A stretch of DNA of 11,070 nt, taken from NCBI GenBank assembly GCA_018920255.1, contig JAHLMR010000014.1, positions 1 to 11,070 on the forward strand. The letters run 5' to 3'. The notes below the pieces were generated by a model. The model was not told where the DNA came from. It was given only the letters and a program-made list of their open reading frames with translations, and did no database searches. Positions 5,330-10,290 of this stretch are shown one piece after another; positions within the stretch are counted from its first letter, which is position 1, and every line of letters begins with the position of its first letter. The position numbers and the translations under genes were made by a program. The DNA is from Candidatus Aenigmatarchaeota archaeon. GTDB lineage: Archaea; Aenigmatarchaeota; Aenigmatarchaeia; Aenigmatarchaeales; JAHLMR01.

Positions 5330-6715
5330 ATCTTCTTCAAAGATTTCTCTTAAAAAAATTCTAAATTCTTCAGAATATTCTTTAGCTAATTCAAAAAATT
5401 TGTTATCATAGTAAAGAAAGGAATTAGTAAAACTATCAACAATTCCTGCTGGAATTCCAATTTCTAATAATTTTTCTTTATCAAGTTTTATTAACCAATT
5501 AAATAATTCTTCTACTCTTTTAAAATCTCTTAATTTTTCAACACACCATTTATCATTTTTAATTTTTATTTTCCACTCTTTATATCTATTTAAAAATCCT
5601 TCTGCATGCTTATCATAAATACTTGGACCATAATGTCTTTCTATTTTAGAAACTCTCCAGTTTTCAAGTTCAAATAAAAGTAAACAATTTTCTTTATCAA
5701 TAAAAATTTCATTCAATATAGTTTTAAAATTATTTTCTTCTAAAATTTTTGCTATTCTATTAGAACATTTTAACATCTGAGGATACAATATATCATCAAT
5801 AATTTCAGGCCTTTTAAATTTAATAACAAATATTCTACTTCCTCTTGCTCTTAAAGTTCTCATTAAATCTATTACAGAATAAGGAATTTTCTTTCTAGGA
5901 AGAAAGAAATTAACTGATGGAGAAAAAAGAAAATCTCTTGCTGTACAAATAAATTTAAATAATTTTTCTGAAGAAACAGCTGCAGCAACATTCCTATTTT
6001 TATCAACAGGATCTATAAATATAAGGGGAGATTTTTCAAATTTTATTTTTTCTGTTTTTTCAATTGATAAGATAATTCCACCAAATTTCCAATTTGCAAC
6101 ATTTTTTATACAATTTAAAAAACTTCCATATTTTATAATTAATAATTCACATAAATATCCGGAAAAACCTTTAGTTTTTACATCAGCACCATAACATTCT
6201 GCAGATTTCATAAATGCTTTTAATAATCTTGCTTCATCTGGATTTTTTAAATTTCTTATAACATATTTTACATGATGAGGTGTTCTATCAACAGCAGATT
6301 TTATTTTATTTGCTGGAACATCATAACAAGGTACAATATCAACATCAAAAACAGTATTTTCAAAGAATATTCTTGCATTTAAATAAGGATGTTCTGCATA
6401 TGCAATTTCCCACTTTCCTCTAAGTTCTTCTACAATTTCCTTTCCTATTTCTATACCAAATTTAGTTAATTTATCTTTTTGTAGTGAGGGATGAAAAATC
6501 ATAAAAAGATCTGTCTCATATTTTCCCTTTAAATTAGTATTTTTAGCAACAGAACCACATATCATTGCTCTTGCATTAAATTGCTTAAGTTTTTCATTTG
6601 CTATTTTTAATAGTAATTCTGAAAATTTTTTATTTTTTATCTCTTCTTCTTTTGATGGTTTTATAAGTTTGATAGCATCATTACAAATTTTTTTATAAGT
6701 AGCATCCTTTACCAT
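5312..6715 (-). CDS. cca: Archaeal CCA-adding enzyme (class I tRNA nucleotidyltransferase)
   Basis: This enzyme adds or repairs the 3'-terminal CCA of tRNAs without a nucleic-acid template. The 467-aa length fits the archaeal class I family (about 430-470). The N-terminal nucleotidyltransferase motif is MICGSVAKNTNLKGKYETDLF, with catalytic carboxylates E67 and D69 in the archaeal ExD arrangement. The third carboxylate is D126 in VDIVPCYD. It is followed by the typical AVDRTPHHVKYV element (about 141-152). GADVKTKGFSGYLCELLI (about residue 175 on) belongs to the central domain, followed by the tail region with FFLPRKK and the ERHYGPSIYDKHAEGFLNRYK block. ATG 6715 has GGTG 5 nt upstream (6721-6724, - strand). 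It lies upstream of rnz on the same strand with the 40-aa gene between, so co-transcription is uncertain. The two enzymes act consecutively on tRNA 3' ends. Confidence 0.96.
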   Translation of the reverse strand: MVKDATYKKICNDAIKLIKPSKEEEIKNKKFSELLLKIANEKLKQFNARAMICGSVAKNTNLKGKYETDLFMIFHPSLQKDKLTKFGIEIGKEIVEELRGKWEIAYAEHPYLNARIFFENTVFDVDIVPCYDVPANKIKSAVDRTPHHVKYVIRNLKNPDEARLLKAFMKSAECYGADVKTKGFSGYLCELLIIKYGSFLNCIKNVANWKFGGIILSIEKTEKIKFEKSPLIFIDPVDKNRNVAAAVSSEKLFKFICTARDFLFSPSVNFFLPRKKIPYSVIDLMRTLRARGSRIFVIKFKRPEIIDDILYPQMLKCSNRIAKILEENNFKTILNEIFIDKENCLLLFELENWRVSKIERHYGPSIYDKHAEGFLNRYKEWKIKIKNDKWCVEKLRDFKRVEELFNWLIKLDKEKLLEIGIPAGIVDSFTNSFLYYDNKFFELAKEYSEEFRIFLREIFEEDLNIIV

Positions 6716-6729
6716 TTAAACACCGATAA

Positions 6730-6737
6730 TTTTATAA
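6730..6737 (+). promoter_or_regulatory. Candidate TATA box of the CBS-DUF371 operon
   Basis: The sequence tttataag in the cca/CBS divergent gap predicts transcription starting near 6760. That leaves about 20 nt of leader containing the GGTGAT site at 6770-6775. Confidence 0.4.
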
Positions 6738-6761
6738 GTAAAAATTAATAAATAAAGATTA

Positions 6762-7211
6762 TTGTTTAAGGTGATTTTTATAATAGTAGCAGATATAATG
6801 AATAAAAGACCAAAATTTGTAACCCCAAATACTACAGTTCAAGAAGCTGCAAAAATAATGTCTGAGTTTAGAATAGGTTCTGTTATAGTTATTGATAATG
6901 GTAAAGTTGTTGGTATTCTTACAGAAAGAGATATTTTAACTAAATTAGTAAGTAAAGGAGAAAGGCCAGAAACTACTCTTGTAAAGGATATTATGACAAA
7001 AAAAGTTCATTTTATAAATCAAAAAGCAAGTTTAGAAGATGCTGCAAATATGATGGTTAAATATGAAATTAAGAAACTTCCTGTAATAGATGATAATGAA
7101 AATTTAGTTGGAATAATAACCGCAAGCGATATAATAGCTTTTGAAAAGAAATTAATAGAAAGAATTTCATTTCTAATGGTTTCAAGAAAAGAGACATATG
7201 TTGGTGGATAG
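6762..7211 (+). CDS. Paired CBS-domain protein
   Basis: This stand-alone protein carries two CBS domains, modules that usually bind adenosyl ligands (AMP, ATP, SAM) and act as energy or ligand sensors. CBS1 runs from VADIMNKRPKFVTPNTTVQEA to VVGILTERDIL. CBS2 runs from VKDIMTKKVHFI to LPVIDDNENLVGIITASDII. The short tail ends YVGG. No catalytic domain is attached. The coordinates use the longest frame (TTG 6762), but the start is uncertain. The family usually begins right at M-x-V-x-D-I-M. The perfect SD GGTGAT at 6770-6775 places initiation at an AUA codon (6783 or 6780), while the first in-frame ATG (6798) would cut into the domain. The gene precedes a DUF371-like gene by 5 bp and clearly forms an operon with it, so the partner may be the regulated protein. 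That link is inference. Confidence 0.92.
   Translation: MFKVIFIIVADIMNKRPKFVTPNTTVQEAAKIMSEFRIGSVIVIDNGKVVGILTERDILTKLVSKGERPETTLVKDIMTKKVHFINQKASLEDAANMMVKYEIKKLPVIDDNENLVGIITASDIIAFEKKLIERISFLMVSRKETYVGG
6770..6775 (+). promoter_or_regulatory. Shine-Dalgarno site of the CBS gene
   Basis: GGTGAT matches the archaeal anti-SD core exactly. Spacing to the in-frame AUA at 6783 is 7 nt and to AUA 6780 is 4 nt. It lies inside the reading frame if TTG 6762 is used. Confidence 0.5.
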
Positions 7212-7216
7212 AAACT

Positions 7217-7630
7217 ATGATTGAAGATATTATAATTGCTAAGGGAAATGAAGATATTGTTGCTATGGATCCTCAAAAGATTATCATAACAAAATCAAAC
7301 GTGGCTTTTGATGATTCTGTTATAGGTACAAATGCTGATAAATCTGCAAATGATTTAAGTAATGAAATAAAAGAAGCATTAAAGTCTAGAAAAAAAATTC
7401 ATGTTGTTATAAGAGCTGGAGATGTTGAAGATGAAATCATAGCGTTTGGTTCTTTTGATATTAAAGCTTCTGATAGACAAAATATAATTTTAACAAAAAC
7501 AGATTTTATAGATTCCGCAACAATAGGAGTAAAATCAAATAAATCAGCAAGACAATTAAGTAGAGAATTAGTAAAACAATTAAGAATTCCGGACAATTTA
7601 ATTGAAATATATCTTAGAATCAAGGAATAA
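7217..7630 (+). CDS. DUF371-like archaeal protein with internal duplication
   Basis: This 137-aa protein resembles the archaeal DUF371 family in length and in the pattern IIIAKG..DI.A....KIIITK...D.SVIG.NADKSA.DLS. The biochemical function of DUF371 is unknown to me. The protein is visibly made of two related halves. Residues 13-55 (DIVAMDPQKIIITK...IGTNADKSANDLSNEIKEAL) align with residues 81-122 (DIKASDRQNIILTK...IGVKSNKSARQLSRELVKQL), with a strand pair between them. Typical members, as I recall them, have histidines near the N-terminus (GH and a TH-like position). Here these are Asn and Asp, so any metal or nucleotide site may be lost. ATG 7217 has GGTGGA 8 nt upstream inside the end of the CBS gene. 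The stop is 3 bp from the convergent aIF5A stop. Confidence 0.72.
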   Translation: MIEDIIIAKGNEDIVAMDPQKIIITKSNVAFDDSVIGTNADKSANDLSNEIKEALKSRKKIHVVIRAGDVEDEIIAFGSFDIKASDRQNIILTKTDFIDSATIGVKSNKSARQLSRELVKQLRIPDNLIEIYLRIKE

Positions 7631-7633
7631 GCT

Positions 7634-8029
7634 TTATTCGCTTCTTATACTTACTATCATTTTTCTACCTTCTATAATCCAATACTGAACTTCTATACCT
7701 TGAGTAATTTTATCTTTCAATTCTTCTGGAATTTGACATTCAAATGTTTCATATGTTTCTAAATCCATTAGTTGAGCAGTATTACCAACTATTGAAATTA
7801 CTTGAGCATTTTTCTTTTCTACTATTGGCACATCTATTTCAGTATCTGCAGGTTTAACAATTGATCTTTTTTTCATATCAAAAATTCCTATTGCATCTAA
7901 TCTTGCCTTTGCACCCCCATGCTTTCCAGAAGTTGAAACAACAACCTCTAAAACTTTACATGGTTCACCATCTATTATACAAAATTTTCCTTCTTTAAGA
8001 TTTTTAATAGCTGTTTTTGTTGTAGTCAT
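7634..8029 (-). CDS. eif5a: Translation factor aIF5A
   Basis: aIF5A binds the ribosomal E site and relieves stalling at difficult peptide bonds such as polyproline. It is the archaeal homologue of eIF5A and bacterial EF-P. At 131 aa it has the usual length. The N-terminal SH3-like domain carries the hypusination/deoxyhypusination loop STSGKHGGAKAR, with K36 as the modified lysine. The C-terminal OB domain (about 70-131) contains AQLMDLETYETFECQIPEEL and GIEVQYWIIEGRKMIVSIR. The histone stop codon and this start overlap by one base (taATG). A GGTGA ribosome site (8036-8040 on the - strand, 6 nt spacing) lies within the final histone codons, so the two genes are translated from one mRNA. No deoxyhypusine synthase gene is in the window. 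Confidence 0.98.
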   Translation of the reverse strand: MTTTKTAIKNLKEGKFCIIDGEPCKVLEVVVSTSGKHGGAKARLDAIGIFDMKKRSIVKPADTEIDVPIVEKKNAQVISIVGNTAQLMDLETYETFECQIPEELKDKITQGIEVQYWIIEGRKMIVSIRSE

Positions 8030-8229
8030 TATTTCTCACCTGCCGCAAGTTTTATATCATCTTCAAATATAGTTTTTCTTTTTGCATATTTTGCATATTT
8101 TGCTGCATCTAAAGCAATTTTAATTGCAATTTCATCAATAGTTTTTTGTAATAAATTTAATGCATCAGGAGATATTTTTTTAATTTCTGCTTCCTTTGCA
8201 ATTTTCTTAATAACTGTTTTGGGGATCAT
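8029..8229 (-). CDS. Archaeal histone
   Basis: This 66-aa single histone fold without tails is the typical archaeal form that dimerises and wraps DNA. Helix 1 is about residues 3-15 and the long helix 2 about 21-48 (PDALNLLQKTIDEIAIKIALDAAKYAKYA). The RKTIFEDDIKLA segment contains the R51-T53...D58 group that forms the RT pair and salt bridge in HMf-type histones. The N-terminus MIPKTVIKKIAKEAEIKKIS matches the family core with a shortened lead. ATG 8229 is about 25 nt from the AT box at 8250-8258, so it is probably leaderless. It is the first gene of an operon with aIF5A and is divergent from nob1. Such a short, basic protein at the head of a translation-factor operon should be abundantly expressed. 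Confidence 0.95.
   Translation of the reverse strand: MIPKTVIKKIAKEAEIKKISPDALNLLQKTIDEIAIKIALDAAKYAKYAKRKTIFEDDIKLAAGEK
8036..8040 (-). promoter_or_regulatory. Ribosome-binding site of eif5a
   Basis: GGTGA on the - strand, formed by the Gly-Glu codons at the end of the histone gene, lies 6 nt before the aIF5A ATG. It shows that internal operon genes here use SD sites, whereas first genes appear leaderless. Confidence 0.65.
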
Positions 8230-8249
8230 AAAATAATATTTGATGTCTT

Positions 8250-8258
8250 ATTTAAAAA
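8250..8258. promoter_or_regulatory. Shared TATA box for histone (-) and nob1 (+)
   Basis: The tatttaaaaagt block in the middle of the 51-bp divergent gap is centred about 8254. That is 27 nt from ATG 8281 (+) and 25 nt from ATG 8229 (-). No second AT box at the right distance is evident, so both leaderless genes probably use the same element on opposite strands. Confidence 0.55.
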
Positions 8259-8280
8259 GTTTTACAATTATAAAAATAAT

Positions 8281-8703
8281 ATGATATATGATAGTTCAGT
8301 ATTATTAAATTCATCATGTAACTTTGATGAAATAATAACAGTTCAAGAAGTAATAAATGAAGTTAAAGATAAATATAGTAAACTGCATTTATTAGGTAGA
8401 AATATAAAAATTTTAGAACCATCTAAAGAATATATAGAAAAAATAAAAATAGCAGCAGAAAAAACTGGAGATATTTATAAATTAAGTCAGACAGATATAA
8501 AACTTCTTGCTTTAGCATTAGAAACAAATGATGTTATTATAACAGACGATTATGATATTCAAAATTTAGCTAAATTTTTAAAAATAAAATATAAAACATT
8601 TAAGCAGACAGGGATAAAAAAAATATATATTTTTAAAAAAAGATGTAAATATTGTAAAAGAGAAATAAAAGGAAATATTTGTGAATTTTGCGGTAATCGA
8701 TAA
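8281..8703 (+). CDS. nob1: Nob1-type rRNA maturation endonuclease (PIN domain + zinc ribbon)
   Basis: Nob1 makes the final cut at the 3' end of 16S rRNA within pre-40S/30S particles. The 140-aa protein has a PIN domain at residues 1-115. The acidic nuclease residues are probably D4 (IYDSS), E27 or E23 (VQEVINEVK), D72 (KTGDIYKLSQTDIKLLALAL) and D89/D90 (IITDDYDIQNLAKFL). The KTGD...LS.TD...LALAL and TDDYDIQN blocks are specific to the Nob1 group rather than to toxin (VapC) PIN proteins. A C-terminal zinc ribbon CKYC...CEFCG (C122, C125, C134, C137) completes the architecture; it is shorter than in many archaeal Nob1 proteins. ATG 8281 lies 27 nt from the shared TATA box, so it is probably leaderless. 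Divergence from the histone-aIF5A operon keeps it in a translation-related setting. Confidence 0.87.
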   Translation: MIYDSSVLLNSSCNFDEIITVQEVINEVKDKYSKLHLLGRNIKILEPSKEYIEKIKIAAEKTGDIYKLSQTDIKLLALALETNDVIITDDYDIQNLAKFLKIKYKTFKQTGIKKIYIFKKRCKYCKREIKGNICEFCGNR

Positions 8704-8712
8704 AACAAAAAT

Positions 8713-8720
8713 TTTATAAA
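8713..8720 (+). promoter_or_regulatory. TATA box of the secreted cysteine-motif gene
   Basis: A perfect tttataaa centred about 27 nt before ATG 8743, in the 39-nt gap after nob1, indicates an independent leaderless transcript. Confidence 0.55.
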
Positions 8721-8742
8721 TTATTTAACATATATTTTATTT

Positions 8743-9558
8743 ATGAAAATAAAACTATTTATTATATTTATTTTACTTTTTTCATTATCTACTTTTTCAT
8801 ATCAAATTCCGTTAGAAGCAATTAAATCACATGTGGAAGCAGGGAAACCAATAGAAATTCCTTTTATAAATGCAACAAAAGTAAAAGAAATTCCAGAGAC
8901 ATGTAAAAACTTATGTGGCGATGGAATTTGTCAAGAAATTGTTTGTATGGCTATAGGTTGTCCTTGTCCAGAAACAAAAGAGTCATGTCCACAAGACTGT
9001 GGAAATTATAATGAAACATTTGAAAAAGTACCTGTTATAAGTTTACCAACAGAAACATCAATAAAAATTAACCCAGCTGAAGTACTAGCAATAAATATTA
9101 ATGAAAAACCTGTTAATTTTACTGGAATAAAAGAAATACCCATTATTTCTATGAAAGTAAAAGAATTAAATAAATCAAAGGAAGTTGATGTTAATATTGA
9201 AATAAATAAAGAACAAAAAATAATAAATATTTCTGTTGGAGATACAGTTGCAATAACTCATGAAATAATTAAATTCGAAAATAAAACATTAAAAATAGAA
9301 ACTCCAGGTACTTCAATTTCTATTAACATTTTACCACATTCAGCTAAAGAAATAGTTATTTCAAAAGAAAATCAAGAAATAAAAAACATGGAACTTGTTC
9401 GTGTACAAACAAGAGCTTCTTATGAAATTCATGGAGAAAAAGAAGTAAAGATTTTAGGAATAATTCCTGCAAAAATGGAAATAAAAACGAGTTTAAATGC
9501 TGAAAACGGAAATATAGAAAAAATAGAAAAGCCTTGGTGGAGCTTTTTAGCAATTTAA
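8743..9558 (+). CDS. Secreted protein with CGDGIC-type cysteine motif
   Basis: This 271-aa exported protein has no assigned function. Residues 1-19 form a Sec-type signal peptide (KIK, then LFIIFILLFSLSTFS). After a short spacer, eight cysteines fall between residues 54 and 86 (C54, C58, C63, C68, C73, C75, C82, C86) in the pattern C...CGDGIC...C....C.C.......CPQDCG. I recall this CGDGIC...CPxDC motif as frequent in predicted surface proteins of DPANN archaea; four disulfides, or metal binding, are possible. Residues about 95-240 are beta-rich with regular Lys/Glu/Ile alternation. The C-terminal region KILGIIPAKMEIKTSLNAE...EKPWWSFLAI has the look of a conserved end. There is no C-terminal anchor, so it is either secreted or held by partners. 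ATG 8743 fits the TATA box. Confidence 0.8.
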   Translation: MKIKLFIIFILLFSLSTFSYQIPLEAIKSHVEAGKPIEIPFINATKVKEIPETCKNLCGDGICQEIVCMAIGCPCPETKESCPQDCGNYNETFEKVPVISLPTETSIKINPAEVLAININEKPVNFTGIKEIPIISMKVKELNKSKEVDVNIEINKEQKIINISVGDTVAITHEIIKFENKTLKIETPGTSISINILPHSAKEIVISKENQEIKNMELVRVQTRASYEIHGEKEVKILGIIPAKMEIKTSLNAENGNIEKIEKPWWSFLAI

Positions 9559-9573
9559 TTCTCTAATTTTTTA

Positions 9574-10137
9574 ATGAAAAAAGAGATGTTTATGAAACAA
9601 ATTAATCAAGATTTTTTTGCAAGAAACACTCTTGTTGTGGCTAAAGAATTATTAGGCAAAATTATTAAGGTTGGTAATGTTTCTGGAATGATTGTTGAAA
9701 CAGAAGCTTATAGAGATGATCCTGCAAGTCATGCATATAATAAAACTTTGCGTTCAAAGCTAATGTATGATACATGGGGTCATGTTTATGTTTATTTTAT
9801 ATATGGAAATCATTGGTGTCTTAATTTTACAACTGAAAAAAATAAACCAGGTGCGGTTTTAATTAGAGCATTACAACCTTTATCTGGAATAGATTTAATG
9901 AAAAAAAGAAGGAAAACAGAAAATATAAAACAACTAACAAACGGTCCTGGTAAACTTACTCAAGCATTAGGAATAACAAATAAATTTAATGGAGAAGTTA
10001 TTGGCAAACATATAAAAGTTTTTGATAATAATTTAAAATTTGAAATTATTCAAACAACAAGAATTGGTATTTCTGTTGCAAAAGATTTACCTTGGAGATT
10101 TTATATTAAAGGAAATCCTTGGGTTTCAAAATTTTAA
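9574..10137 (+). CDS. mpg: 3-methyladenine DNA glycosylase (AAG/MPG family)
   Basis: This monofunctional base-excision enzyme removes alkylated purines such as 3-methyladenine, and hypoxanthine, from DNA. The 187-aa length is typical of prokaryotic members. FFARNTLVVAKELLGK is the N-terminal family block. The active-site block is GMIVETEAYRDDPASHAYN, where E44 corresponds to the catalytic Glu of human AAG and Y46 and H53 to base-stacking/contact residues. VYVYFIYGNHWCLNF carries the intercalating tyrosine region, followed by AVLIRALQPLSG (R98) and LTNGPGKLTQALGI. The start is ambiguous among ATG 9574, 9586 and 9592, all before the conserved core; the first is used here. It begins 15 nt after the secreted-protein gene with no clear SD, so it may be transcribed by read-through. 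No other repair gene is adjacent. Confidence 0.93.
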   Translation: MKKEMFMKQINQDFFARNTLVVAKELLGKIIKVGNVSGMIVETEAYRDDPASHAYNKTLRSKLMYDTWGHVYVYFIYGNHWCLNFTTEKNKPGAVLIRALQPLSGIDLMKKRRKTENIKQLTNGPGKLTQALGITNKFNGEVIGKHIKVFDNNLKFEIIQTTRIGISVAKDLPWRFYIKGNPWVSKF

Positions 10138-10259
10138 GTTTTCTTGAAAAATATAGAAGTTAAGATTAGAATTTTAGAATCATAAACACAAGCAAAAAGT
10201 TATTGGGTTTTCTTAAATTAATTTTTGGTTTTAGATTAACTTAACAAATAGTAGAAAGA

Positions 10260-10267
10260 TTTATAAA
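10260..10267 (+). promoter_or_regulatory. TATA box of the repeat-protein gene
   Basis: The sequence tttataaa with a purine-rich gaaaga just upstream (BRE-like) is centred about 27 nt before ATG 10291, predicting a leaderless transcript. Confidence 0.55.
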
Positions 10268-10274
10268 TTTTTTC

Positions 10275-10290
10275 ATTACTATATAGTAAT
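10275..10290. promoter_or_regulatory. Perfect 16-bp palindrome abutting the start codon
   Basis: The sequence attactatatagtaat is its own reverse complement and occupies positions -16 to -1 relative to ATG 10291, between the TATA box and the predicted start of transcription. This is where an archaeal repressor would block RNA polymerase, so an operator is plausible. No cognate regulator is recognised in the window. Confidence 0.45.

Larger units (their letters stand above)
10138..10290. other. Intergenic leader of the repeat-protein gene
   Basis: This 153-bp gap holds several T-rich runs on the + strand shortly after the glycosylase stop (ttttctt at 10139, ggttttctt and aatttttggtttt around 10206-10235) that could serve as archaeal oligo-T terminators. 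Then come the TATA box and palindrome described separately. I found no tRNA-like or C/D-box RNA signal and no convincing short gene. Confidence 0.4.

Noticed and set aside
7019-7276. Antisense frame across the CBS/DUF371 junction
   Set aside because: It spans the ends of two well-supported genes and encodes nothing recognisable; it is a by-product of AT-rich codons.
7399-7623. Antisense frame within the DUF371-like gene
   Set aside because: It sits opposite a conserved duplicated protein and has no independent support.
7625-7639. Small inverted repeat (gaataa / ttattc) between DUF371 and eif5a stops
   Set aside because: Both convergent genes happen to end in a Glu codon plus TAA. The 6-bp AT stem with a 3-nt loop arises from that and is too weak to call a terminator.
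8281-8703. PIN protein as a VapC-type toxin
   Set aside because: There is no antitoxin gene next to it, and the KTGD...LSQTD...LALAL, TDDYDIQN and C-terminal zinc ribbon fit Nob1 instead.
9356-9553. Antisense Phe/Leu-rich frame in the secreted-protein gene
   Set aside because: The hydrophobic composition is what reverse reading of Lys/Glu codons gives; there is no promoter or homology.
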